10,710 bases of DNA from Bacillota bacterium (GTDB taxonomy: Bacteria > Bacillota_E > JAJZYS01 > JAJYTV01). The DNA lies in assembly GCA_021845645.1 (NCBI GenBank), contig JAJZVM010000143.1:1-10710 (forward strand), read 5' to 3'. The notes beneath the pieces are model-generated. The model did no database searches. It was given only the letters and a program-made list of their open reading frames with translations, and was not told the DNA's origin. Numbering within the stretch: the stretch's first letter is position 1; the number at the start of each line of letters is the position of its first letter. The translations under genes and the position numbers were made by a program. Shown one piece after another: positions 1 through 6,446 of this stretch.

Positions 1-28
1 CTACCTTCGCGTACGTACGCGAAGGTAG
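1..28. repeat. Perfect 28-bp palindrome at the window edge
   Basis: Bases 1-28 equal their own reverse complement with no spacer (half-site CTACCTTCGCGTAC). The element begins exactly at the first base of the window. It lies in the 5' part of the TadZ-like reading frame and is translated without a stop. A spacer-free palindrome inside a coding region and exactly at a sequence end is typical of a fold-back or assembly-edge artefact, so the first few residues read from it may not be real. A genuine operator-like site cannot be excluded. Confidence 0.85.
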
Positions 29-864
29 TCGCCGTCGTCTCGGGCCGCGGCAACGTGGGCAAGACCACCCTGGTCGCGAACTTGCTCGCCGCCGCCCGCG
101 AGGGTGGCGTGGTCGGAATCGACCTCGACTTCACGAAGCCGGACCTCCTGCTGCAGTTCGTGCCGGAAGACGCGCAGCGCGGGGACCTCAGGGAACTCCT
201 GAACACGCTCAACATTGCGCCCCAAAAGCCCGGCGATCCGCCGCCCGCCCTGGACCGGCGCGACATACAGATCCTCCAGAGTTGGGTCGACAAGCTGCCG
301 GAGGTCATGCCCGGCGTCGTGGTGATTCCAGGACCCGCGCGGAACATCGCCGCGGCGGACGTGCCGCGTGCCCTCGTGCGGGAACTCCTGCACTACGCCT
401 CCCAGAAGGCGCGCCTCGTCATCGTGGACACTGCCTTCGAGATCACGGACGAGGCCATGCTCGATCTCCTCCACGGAGCCGACTCGATTCTGCTCGTGAC
501 CACACCGGATCACTCGACCGTCTACCAGACCGCCTGGATGCTGCGGCAGATCAGGGATCTCGGCATCCCGAAAGGCAAGCTCGGCCTCGTCGTGACGCAT
601 GCAGGCCAGAAGGGCATGCGGGGTCCGCGCGAGATCGGCCAGATGCTCGACCTGCCGCTCATGTTCGCCCTGCCCAACGACCCCGGCCGCTACGAGGCGG
701 CGCGGGTGACGCGCAGGCCGCTCGGCTTGCGTGAGCGGCCGGACGGTCCCTTCCACACCTTCGTACGAAGTCTCATCGCCGACGACGAGCCCACCGCCAA
801 GAAGCCGCGGCGCGGCATCTTCTTCGGGCGGGCACCTCAGACGAAGAAGGGAGGCCAGCTCTGA
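1..864 (+). CDS. tadZ: TadZ/CpaE-like ATPase of the Tad pilus (5'-partial)
   Basis: This is a MinD/ParA-superfamily ATPase of the TadZ/CpaE type, which in Tad systems places the pilus machine in the cell. The frame is open from base 1, so the start lies upstream; a GTG at 55 falls inside the Walker A box and cannot be the start. Counting window codons, the P-loop GRGNVGKTT is at 15-23, a Walker A'-like GIDLDF at 39-44, and Walker B LVIVD at 139-143, followed by a GADSILLVTTPD stretch typical of the family. The usual signature lysine (KGGxGKT) is Arg16 and the second glycine is Asn18; TadZ proteins are known for atypical Walker boxes. The C-terminus is basic. Its TGA stop overlaps the ATG of cpaF by one base, which indicates translational coupling. 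A general ParA protein is less likely because of the neighbours. Confidence 0.88.
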   Translation, partial: LPSRTYAKVVAVVSGRGNVGKTTLVANLLAAAREGGVVGIDLDFTKPDLLLQFVPEDAQRGDLRELLNTLNIAPQKPGDPPPALDRRDIQILQSWVDKLPEVMPGVVVIPGPARNIAAADVPRALVRELLHYASQKARLVIVDTAFEITDEAMLDLLHGADSILLVTTPDHSTVYQTAWMLRQIRDLGIPKGKLGLVVTHAGQKGMRGPREIGQMLDLPLMFALPNDPGRYEAARVTRRPLGLRERPDGPFHTFVRSLIADDEPTAKKPRRGIFFGRAPQTKKGGQL

Positions 865-2150
865 TGCGCGGCAAGATCGACCTCGAAGCGTATCGTGCGG
901 AGCATGGCATCAGGACCGAGACCCCACAGGAGCGCGAGGAGTTCGGCGCGGCATCCGACCCCTACCAGCAGGCGAGAGAACAGGCGTCTGAGTGGCTCCA
1001 CCAGAACTTCCAGGAGATCCTCGCGAACCCGCGCGAACATGAGGTTCAGGTCGACACGGCGATCGCGCAGGCCGTCGCCCAGGTGCGGCTCCTGCCCGAT
1101 CAGGGCAGGCGCCTGCGCGAGGAGCTGCGCTCCGGCATCCTCGGCGCGGGCGCCCTGCAGAAGTTCCTCGACGACCCCGCCGTGACCGAGATCATGGTGG
1201 TCGACCGAAAGGTGTGGCTGGAGAAGGACGGCAAGATCATCCCGGCGTTGCCGCTCAGCTCCGGCGACGAGGCCGCAGCCATCGCGGAGGACATGGCGCA
1301 GAAGGTGGGCCAGCGCTTCCAGCGCGCCCGTCCGATGCTCAACATCACCTGGCTTGACGGCAGCCGCGTCAACCTGGTGCATCCCTCTCTCTCTCCCAAG
1401 GGAGCCTGCATCACGATCCGCAAGCGGGACATGTCCAGGCCGCTCGAACTCCCTGATCTCGTGGAGACACGGACGCTCTCGGGCGAAGTTGCGGATCTTG
1501 GGGTACACGCGGTGCGCGGCCGTCTGAACGTGCTGGTCTCGGGCTCTCCGGGCTCCGGCAAGACGACCCTGCTGCGGGCGCTGGCGAATGCCACATTCGA
1601 CGACCCGAACGAGCGTGTTGGGGTGCTCGAAGACACCGAGGAGCTGCGTCTGCGCCATCCGCACACGGTGCCGCTGGTGGCGCTGAAGACCGGCGACCGC
1701 GAATCCGGCGTCGAGGTCACGCTGCACGACCTCTTTGTGAACGCCCTGCGCATGCGCCTGGATCGCCTGATCATCGGCGAAGTGCGCAGCATCGAGGCAA
1801 TGGACGCCATCGAGGCCGCGAAGACCGAGCACGCTGGGCTCCTCTTCACGATGCACCTCAGGCGCCCCGAGGAACTCGGCGCGCGCCTGTACTGGATCAG
1901 CCAGAAGGCGGGCATGGGCATCGAGCAGGACGCGCTGATCCGCGAGGTCTACTCTACGGTCGATCTCGTCATCCACCTCGACAGGCTGCGCGACGGACGG
2001 CGGCGCGTGACGCGCGTCTGCGAGCCCTTGGGCGACAGGATGGTGGACATCTTCCGCTGGAACGCCCGAAACGACAGCCACGAGCGGGTGGGCGACCTCA
2101 GCGCCGGGCGGCTCAGCTGGCTGCAGGGCAGCCTGGCGGGCGAGGTGTAG
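864..2150 (+). CDS. cpaF: CpaF/TadA-type secretion motor ATPase
   Basis: This cytoplasmic hexameric ATPase powers pilin assembly through TadB/TadC. It has 428 residues, within the usual family range. An N-terminal helical region (about 30-100) leads into FLDDPAVTEIMV (101-112), matching the DPxVTEIMV signature of CpaF proteins. Walker A GSPGSGKTT is at 227-235, the Asp box VLEDTEELRL at 254-263, Walker B RLDRLIIGEVR at 298-308, and the His box around FTMH at 328-331. Where most CpaF proteins have GEVRGGEALD and a TGHDGS stretch, this one has GEVRSIEAMD and TEHAGL, so it is a divergent member. The ATG overlaps the tadZ stop, with GGGAGG at 849-854 as ribosome site. The order tadZ-cpaF-tadB-tadC rules out a type II secretion GspE or conjugation VirB11 as the better label. 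Confidence 0.93.
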   Translation: MRGKIDLEAYRAEHGIRTETPQEREEFGAASDPYQQAREQASEWLHQNFQEILANPREHEVQVDTAIAQAVAQVRLLPDQGRRLREELRSGILGAGALQKFLDDPAVTEIMVVDRKVWLEKDGKIIPALPLSSGDEAAAIAEDMAQKVGQRFQRARPMLNITWLDGSRVNLVHPSLSPKGACITIRKRDMSRPLELPDLVETRTLSGEVADLGVHAVRGRLNVLVSGSPGSGKTTLLRALANATFDDPNERVGVLEDTEELRLRHPHTVPLVALKTGDRESGVEVTLHDLFVNALRMRLDRLIIGEVRSIEAMDAIEAAKTEHAGLLFTMHLRRPEELGARLYWISQKAGMGIEQDALIREVYSTVDLVIHLDRLRDGRRRVTRVCEPLGDRMVDIFRWNARNDSHERVGDLSAGRLSWLQGSLAGEV

Positions 2151-2153
2151 GTG

Positions 2154-3047
2154 ATGGCTCCGCTTCTCACCCTCGCGGCGGCGGTGCTGGTCGCTGCCGC
2201 GATCTACATGGGCCTCAGGCCGCGCCAGGAATTCCGGTTCGGCGACGCGCCGCCCCGCGAGAAGGGACGGCGCGCGGAGATCAAGGCAGAGGAGAACCTC
2301 AAGGGGATCAGGCGACTCGTCTGGATGTCCGGCATTCCGATTCCTCCTCTGCTGGTGCGTCCCGTGCAGCTGGTCGCCGGCGGCCTCGCGGGCCTCCTGG
2401 CTCTCACCCTCACGCGCAACGTGGTGGTCGCCGTGATCTTCGGCATGTTCGGCTTCCAAGGGCCTGTGGCCCTGCTGCGCAACCTGGCGCTTGCGCGCTG
2501 GCGCGCCGCGGACAACGAGGCATACGTCATGGCGAACACCATGCGCTTCACCCTGCCGGTGCAGGGACACCCCATCACCGCGCTCCGCCAGACCGTGCCC
2601 GGCCTGCAGGAGCCCCTCAGGACCTGGCTCGCCATGGCCCTCGCGCGGGAGACGCTGGGCGGCAGCGCCGAGGACGGCATCTACGACCTCGGGCTGAGGC
2701 TCCGGCACTCGGAGATCCAGCTCCTCGCGGAGATCCTGCGGGCAGACCGGCGCGAGAAGCCGGCGGCGGTCCTGCTTGCCGAGCTGATCGACGCCTGGAC
2801 GGAGCGCATCCGGGGCGACCAGAGAAAGCAGGCCAAGATCGCCTCGACCCGCCGCTTCGCGAACGCCATCATCGGCGGACCGATGGCGGGGTTCCTGCTG
2901 CTGTCCCTGCTTGCGTCCAGGACGGCGGCCGTCTTCCAGACGTCCCTGGCGGGACAGGCGAGCGCCGACGTGGCGATGCTGCTCTTCGCCGCCGCTGCCT
3001 ACGTGGTGAAGAACTCGGTCGCGAGGTCGCAGGAAACCAGCGTCTAG
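2154..3047 (+). CDS. tadB: TadB-like inner-membrane platform protein
   Basis: This is a type II secretion F-domain (T2SSF) integral membrane protein that partners TadC and the CpaF motor. From the ATG it has 297 residues. I prefer ATG 2154 over the in-phase GTG 2151 because it sits 6 bases after GAGGTG (2142-2147), while the GTG is only 3 bases away. Hydrophobic segments lie near residues 4-20, 70-104 (probably two), 237-255 and 271-285. The cytoplasmic helical T2SSF domain spans about 120-235, with a basic IRGDQRKQAK stretch just before the third membrane segment. The gene starts directly after the cpaF stop and ends 15 bases before tadC. A juxtamembrane FRFGDAPP motif near residue 28 recurs in TadC, so the two look like ancient duplicates. 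Confidence 0.85.
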   Translation: MAPLLTLAAAVLVAAAIYMGLRPRQEFRFGDAPPREKGRRAEIKAEENLKGIRRLVWMSGIPIPPLLVRPVQLVAGGLAGLLALTLTRNVVVAVIFGMFGFQGPVALLRNLALARWRAADNEAYVMANTMRFTLPVQGHPITALRQTVPGLQEPLRTWLAMALARETLGGSAEDGIYDLGLRLRHSEIQLLAEILRADRREKPAAVLLAELIDAWTERIRGDQRKQAKIASTRRFANAIIGGPMAGFLLLSLLASRTAAVFQTSLAGQASADVAMLLFAAAAYVVKNSVARSQETSV

Positions 3048-3062
3048 GAAGGAGGAGTTCGC

Positions 3063-3896
3063 TTGCCTGTGATCCTCGGCTTCGCGACCGTCCTCCTGGC
3101 GGGCCTTGCCGTGTGGCTCGCCCTGACGCCGCAGACCCGCTTCCACTTCGGGACGGCCCCGACACCGACCTGGAAGAGTATCGCCTTCGCCATCACGCGG
3201 GCGGCCCAAGAGCAGACCGCCGAGCCGATCCGCCGCGCGGCCGATGCCCTCGGCTGGCCGCCCGCGCGCATCGCCGTGATCACCGCCGTCATCTCCGGTC
3301 TGCTGTTCCTTGTTCTCCTGACGTTCTCGTGGTGGATTGCGCTCGTGGCTCTCGCGCCGGCCCTGCTTGCCGCGTGGCGCATCGCCGGTGTCATGGTGCT
3401 GCGGCAGTACCGCGGGTGGCAGCGGCAGATGGTGCAAGGGCTGCCCTCCCTGATCGCCGTGCTGCGCGTCCACCTCGACCTCGGCAGGACGGTGCAGGAC
3501 AGCCTGAACGCCGTGCTGCCCGGCATCCGTGACCCCCTGCGGCGCGACCTGCAGCGCACCCTCACCGACATGGCCACCGCGTCCTCGGCGCGGGATGAGC
3601 ACGGCGAAATCCTCACGGCGCGCGACGCTCTGAGGCGGCTTGCAGACCGGGTGGACCGTCTCGAGTTCCGCACGTTCACGGACACCATCACTGAGGCCTG
3701 GACATCGCGCCTCTCGGGCGCAGCGCTTGAGCCCCTGCAGGATCTGCTGCGCATCACCCGCGAGCGGGAGACCGAAGAGCAGACGAGCCGCCTCGACATG
3801 GTGATGACCACGGCGCCCGGCCTCGCCCTCTTCGGCATCATGATCCTCGCGGTCGCTGGCTGGCTCCTGGGCTCGGGTGGGCTGCAGGGTCTCTGA
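3063..3896 (+). CDS. tadC: TadC-like inner-membrane platform protein
   Basis: This is the second T2SSF-type membrane protein of the Tad platform, 277 residues. The start is TTG, chosen because GGAGG (3051-3055) lies 7 bases upstream and because translation from there gives a membrane segment at 3-21. Further hydrophobic stretches lie at 70-88, 92-112 and 250-268. The T2SSF domain covers about 120-245, including GLPSLIAVLRVHLDLGRTVQDSL (begins at 126), which matches the family pattern LPxxLxxLxxxLxxGxxxxxAL. The N-terminus carries TRFHFGTAP (25-33), resembling FRFGDAPP in TadB. It is the last gene of the tight assembly operon: a strong terminator follows 44 bases after its stop. The order after TadB identifies it as TadC. 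Confidence 0.85.
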   Translation: MPVILGFATVLLAGLAVWLALTPQTRFHFGTAPTPTWKSIAFAITRAAQEQTAEPIRRAADALGWPPARIAVITAVISGLLFLVLLTFSWWIALVALAPALLAAWRIAGVMVLRQYRGWQRQMVQGLPSLIAVLRVHLDLGRTVQDSLNAVLPGIRDPLRRDLQRTLTDMATASSARDEHGEILTARDALRRLADRVDRLEFRTFTDTITEAWTSRLSGAALEPLQDLLRITRERETEEQTSRLDMVMTTAPGLALFGIMILAVAGWLLGSGGLQGL

Positions 3897-3939
3897 AGGC
3901 CAGCCGTCTCCTGACCGGCATTCGAACGCTCCGTCTCTC

Positions 3940-3970
3940 GCCCCCGCCCAGGCGGGGGCCTTTCTCATTT
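3940..3970 (+). terminator. Rho-independent terminator after tadC
   Basis: GCCCCCGCC (3940-3948) pairs with GGCGGGGGC (3951-3959), giving an 8-9 bp all-GC stem with a very tight loop, followed by CTTTCTCATTT. It closes the tadZ-cpaF-tadB-tadC unit. It may be leaky, because the pilin lies on the same strand and I see no clear promoter in front of it. Confidence 0.85.
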
Positions 3971-4087
3971 GCTGGCCGCCACGCCGCCCAGCGCCTCTGG
4001 CAGCTACCGACACCGCTCCGAGAGGAGGCACAGGCAGGCTCCGCCGTCCGTTGTCTGACAAGCAAATCTCTTCGGGAGGGACCAGCA
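3971..4087 (+). promoter_or_regulatory. Pilin gene leader, function not recognised
   Basis: This stretch separates the tadC terminator from the pilin. It holds a small hairpin, CTCC-GAGA-GGAG (4016-4027, GNRA-type loop), an 11-base palindrome TTGTCTGACAA (4051-4061), and the pilin ribosome site GGGAGGG (4074-4080), 7 bases before the ATG. I found no convincing -35/-10 pair. I compared it by eye with the c-di-GMP and guanidine riboswitch cores and saw no match. Confidence 0.3.
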
Positions 4088-4318
4088 ATGTTGCACAAGA
4101 TCCGTGACCGCATGACCCGCGCCGCCGTTCGCGCCCAGGTTGCCGCCCTGCGGGCGGTCGCCCGCCTGCGGGACGAGGAGCTGGGCCAGACCGGCTTCGT
4201 CGTCGAGCTGATTCTCATCGGCATCGCGCTGCTGCTCACGGCGGCCATCATCGCGTTCTGGAAGGCGGGCGGCATGACTTGGCTCAACAACCGGCTCCAG
4301 AGCATCACCCAATACTGA
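4088..4318 (+). CDS. Flp-like Tad pilin, atypical processing site
   Basis: This small protein (76 residues) has the layout of an Flp-family prepilin: a positively charged leader (1-28), an acidic/Gly junction DEELGQTG (29-36), then one hydrophobic helix (about 38-58) and a short polar tail ending in Tyr. It would be cleaved by a prepilin peptidase and assembled by the CpaF-TadB-TadC machine encoded just upstream. The cleavage motif is odd. Flp pilins normally have Gly followed by Glu at mature position 5, often Glu-Tyr. Here Glu40 is at +4 if cleavage follows Gly36, or +7 if it follows Gly33, and Leu replaces Tyr. Start supported by GGGAGGG 7 bases upstream. Position after tadC, size and single helix make pilin the best call; a TadE-like minor pilin is the alternative. 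Confidence 0.72.
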   Translation: MLHKIRDRMTRAAVRAQVAALRAVARLRDEELGQTGFVVELILIGIALLLTAAIIAFWKAGGMTWLNNRLQSITQY

Positions 4319-4325
4319 GCGGCGC

Positions 4326-4355
4326 GCGGGAAGCCGGCCTGCGCCGGCTTCCCGC
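4326..4355 (+). promoter_or_regulatory. 13-bp intercistronic stem-loop after the pilin
   Basis: GCGGGAAGCCGGC (4326-4338) pairs perfectly with GCCGGCTTCCCGC (4343-4355) around a 4-base loop. No T-run follows; instead the ribosome site of the next gene (GGGAGGGG, 4361-4368) begins almost at once. It therefore looks more like an RNA-stabilising or processing element that raises pilin mRNA relative to the downstream gene than a full terminator. Confidence 0.7.
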
Positions 4356-4373
4356 CCGAAGGGAGGGGAACGC

Positions 4374-4889
4374 GTGATTCGCAACGTCCTTCTTGGTTTG
4401 GCAGGCGTCCTCGCGATCCTGGCCGTCGCCACCCTGGGGGGGTTCCCATCGCAAGGGCCGCCGAGCGCCGTGGCCGTCGCCTTCGCCGAGGCGCTGCCAG
4501 GCGGGCGGCTGGCGGCCCTCACGACGCCGGGCCTGCAGCAGAGCCCCGAGTTCCGCGATGCCCTCGCGGCGTGGCGCAGCCGCGACAGGACCCAGCGCCT
4601 CACGGTCCAGCAGGGCCCGATCTACGCCGACATCGAGGCGCAGGGCCTCACCACGGCTGAAGTCGAGGTCGTCACGCATTACGCCGAGATCTACCCGGGG
4701 CGCAAGGCGCTCAACTGGGAGCAGGACTACGCGCTGACGCTCAGGCGAGGCATCTTTGGCCCCTGGCGGGTCTCAGGCGTGCGCACGACCGCACAGGCGG
4801 TCGTGCAGGCACTCGGTGGCTACCCCTCGCAAGGGCGGACCCACCTGGTCGTGCCGATCAGCATCTACCTGCCGCGGCCCCAAAATTGA
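4374..4889 (+). CDS. Membrane-anchored protein of unknown function
   Basis: I do not recognise this 171-residue protein by name. It has an N-terminal hydrophobic segment (about 5-22), either a membrane anchor or an uncleaved signal, and an extracytoplasmic domain. The region 31-140 alternates a helical part (VAVAFAEAL, FRDALAAWRSR) with beta-like strands (TAEVEVVTHYAEIY, DYALTLRRG, WRVSGVRT). That general pattern is seen in NTF2-like domains of membrane-anchored accessory proteins such as TcpC/Mce-associated types; this is only a fold-level guess. A short motif, GGFPSQG (22-28), reappears as GGYPSQG (148-154) near the C-terminus. The start is GTG at 4374 with GGGAGGGG 5 bases upstream. It sits between the pilin and an SLH protein, so an accessory pilus role is an inference from position only. 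Confidence 0.65.
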   Translation: MIRNVLLGLAGVLAILAVATLGGFPSQGPPSAVAVAFAEALPGGRLAALTTPGLQQSPEFRDALAAWRSRDRTQRLTVQQGPIYADIEAQGLTTAEVEVVTHYAEIYPGRKALNWEQDYALTLRRGIFGPWRVSGVRTTAQAVVQALGGYPSQGRTHLVVPISIYLPRPQN

Positions 4890-4914
4890 GCGCAGGCTGG
4901 CGCGGTGGTACGAT
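4886..4914 (+). promoter_or_regulatory. Sigma-A-type promoter for the SLH gene
   Basis: TTGAGC (4886-4891) is followed 17 bases later by TACGAT (4909-4914), preceded by TGG, an extended -10 element. Both hexamers match the consensus at four of six positions with ideal spacing. It overlaps the stop codon of the upstream gene and would start transcription near 4921, giving a leader of about 190 bases before the SLH protein start at 5111. Confidence 0.6.
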
Positions 4915-4985
4915 TTGGCTGTCCTGCGTTGCGTAGCCAGGCCCGCCGCCCGGCCGGGGACATTCGGCCGCCTGCGCCGCCCGTA

Positions 4986-5037
4986 GGCGTCAAGGGCCTG
5001 CGGTCCCAAGGGACTCGCTGCGCTCGCCCTTGACGCC
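4986..5037. repeat. 52-base palindromic element in the SLH leader
   Basis: GGCGTCAAGGGC (4986-4997) is exactly complementary to GCCCTTGACGCC (5026-5037), a 12-bp stem. Inside lies a second small hairpin, GTCCC-AA-GGGAC (5003-5014). The element sits between the predicted promoter and the SLH gene, so it would be transcribed as part of the leader. No T-run follows it. It could be a leader RNA structure or a copy of a dispersed REP-type repeat; sequence alone does not decide. Confidence 0.75.
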
Positions 5038-5095
5038 GGCGGCTTTGGCGGCCCTGCGCGCTCAAGCCGGGCGGCGATTTCGAGAATTCGATCAA

Positions 5096-5101
5096 AAGGA
5101 G
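5096..5101 (+). promoter_or_regulatory. Ribosome binding site fixing the SLH protein start
   Basis: AAGGAG lies 9 bases before ATG 5111. That ATG is directly followed by a typical signal peptide, whereas an upstream in-frame ATG-less extension to 5030 would run through the palindromic leader. Confidence 0.75.
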
Positions 5102-5110
5102 TGGCTCTAC

Positions 5111-6274
5111 ATGGTGCACATCGGCAAGATCCTCACCCTTGCGGCGGCCCTCAGCTTCCCGCTCGTCACAAGTGCCCCTGCGGCCTCCGCCTCTGCGCCC
5201 GCCTATGTCACGCGCGGCCAGTACGTGGAGCAACTCCTGCAGGCGGTCGGCGTCCAGCCGCTCGACGCGACGGCGCAGAACTTCTCGGACGTGCCGCCCA
5301 GCAGCTCGTACTTCGGCTACATCGAGGCGGCCTATCACGCAGGTATCACGACGGGCATGACCGCCCCCTCAAACGGCAAGATGGGTGTCTTCGGCGTGAA
5401 CCAGTTCCTCAACCGGGCCGAGGCCGCGGCATTCGACCTCAGGGCCTACGACGGCGGGGTGGCGAGCTACGTGGAGTCTGCCCCTGCCAATCTGACTATG
5501 GTCAACGACACGGCTTTCATGATGACGGCCGGCGTGCCGCAGGCTTTGCAAAACGATGTCTTCGCCGCCGTCGACATCGGCTTGATGCGCGGTCTCGCCG
5601 ACGGCACCTTCGGCGCCACGGAGAACCTCACGAGCGCGCAGACGGCCGATCTGATCGTCCAGCTCAAGGCGCTTGAGGCGACGGGCGGTCCGTACAACTG
5701 GCGCTGGATCGTGGCGGCGAACAGCGGCCTCGCGGAGAGGAGTTCGGTGAACGCCATGAACTTCTTCGCCGACGCGGTGGCGGGCAAGCCGTTCTCCGCG
5801 GTGACGAGTTACATCGACCCCACTGACGCCGCCACCCTGCAGACGGCCTACGGGCAGATCGCGAAGGACGCGGCGGCGAACTTCAACGGTGGCAATCCTG
5901 GCACGGCTAACGCCGCCATCAAGATCGTCGGCGGCGGGTTCGCCGCCGGATTGCCCACCGGCAATGGAGGCTGGCATGGAGCCGCGATCGCAATTGTGGA
6001 AGCCGTTTCGAGTGCGACCGGAAAGCCCAACTCAGTCAACGGAAACTCGCCGTACATCAAGCTGCTTAGCCCTGTCGACACGGATTCCAGCGGGCTGGTG
6101 GTTCAGGCTTACCCTCCGGTCAGTAGCTCTTCGATCTCAACAGTGTCTCCTGGCGAAAGCGTCGCTGGGATCGTGATGTACTTCCTCGGTGGCAGCGGAG
6201 TCATCTACCCCAACAGCGAGAACGCCGGCGCGGTTGTCGGCGGCCTCGGCCTGGCGCAAGTCGCGGGGCAGTAG
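5111..6274 (+). CDS. Secreted protein with SLH (S-layer homology) motifs
   Basis: This is a 387-residue exported protein. Residues 1-29 form a signal peptide (VHIGK, then a hydrophobic core, then SAPAASASA). SLH-type sequence follows: the end of one motif at 32-50 (YVTRGQYVEQLLQAVG), a full motif at 58-110 (NFSDVPPSSSYFGYIEAAY start, then GITTGM and FLNRAEAAAF), and a degenerate one at 150-187 (FAAVDIGLMRGLADGTFG, then LTSAQTADLIVQLKA). SLH domains usually bind secondary cell-wall polymer and hold proteins under or in the S-layer of single-membrane bacteria. The C-terminal half (190-387), rich in Gly, Ser and Asn, is not recognised. Base composition drops in its last third (about 57% GC over 6001-6180 by hand count). 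It has its own promoter and lies inside the Tad locus, so it may anchor the pilus apparatus; that role is inferred. Confidence 0.82.
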   Translation: MVHIGKILTLAAALSFPLVTSAPAASASAPAYVTRGQYVEQLLQAVGVQPLDATAQNFSDVPPSSSYFGYIEAAYHAGITTGMTAPSNGKMGVFGVNQFLNRAEAAAFDLRAYDGGVASYVESAPANLTMVNDTAFMMTAGVPQALQNDVFAAVDIGLMRGLADGTFGATENLTSAQTADLIVQLKALEATGGPYNWRWIVAANSGLAERSSVNAMNFFADAVAGKPFSAVTSYIDPTDAATLQTAYGQIAKDAAANFNGGNPGTANAAIKIVGGGFAAGLPTGNGGWHGAAIAIVEAVSSATGKPNSVNGNSPYIKLLSPVDTDSSGLVVQAYPPVSSSSISTVSPGESVAGIVMYFLGGSGVIYPNSENAGAVVGGLGLAQVAGQ

Positions 6275-6327
6275 TCCCGCCGACCTGAACCCGGCCTATC
6301 CCGGAGGAGCCCCGATCCCCTTCCTGA

Positions 6328-6377
6328 AGTGCGGCCCGCGCCCGGCTCGTCCGGGCGCGGGCCGCACTGCGTATTTA
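6328..6377 (+). terminator. 18-bp hairpin after the SLH gene
   Basis: Bases 6328-6345 (begins AGTGCGGCCC) pair perfectly with 6351-6368 around the loop CTCGT, the longest perfect stem in the window. The tail GCGTATTTATGG is only mildly T-rich, so termination may be partial; the arm strength also suits a 3'-end stabiliser for the SLH mRNA. Confidence 0.75.
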
Positions 6378-6433
6378 TGGGGCTTCTCGCTCCCGGAGAG
6401 GAGGGCAGCTTCAGGCGGATTCAAGTCGCGAAA

Positions 6434-6440
6434 GGAGGAG
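6434..6440 (+). promoter_or_regulatory. Ribosome binding site fixing a TTG start
   Basis: GGAGGAG lies 6 bases before TTG 6447. Translation from that TTG opens with a classic signal peptide, which decides the start against longer in-frame readings that would overlap the SLH gene. Confidence 0.8.
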
Positions 6441-6446
6441 AGAACC

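Noticed and set aside
3971..4087. A c-di-GMP or guanidine riboswitch before the pilin
   Set aside because: A CTCCGAGAG stretch and GC-rich helices drew attention, but the conserved cores of those classes are missing.
837..4088. A 1083-codon open frame on the minus strand across cpaF, tadB and tadC
   Set aside because: It is antisense to four genes with clear motifs and ribosome sites, is rich in Arg, His, Gly and Asp as expected of a GC-rich shadow frame, and shows no domain.
5030..5110. An upstream start at 5030 for the SLH protein
   Set aside because: It would place 27 charged residues before the signal peptide and overlap the palindromic element, while ATG 5111 has a good ribosome site and begins the signal peptide directly.
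6189..6446. An upstream start for the repeat protein at 6189
   Set aside because: It would overlap the SLH gene and run through the 18-bp hairpin; TTG 6447 has a strong ribosome site and opens with a signal peptide.
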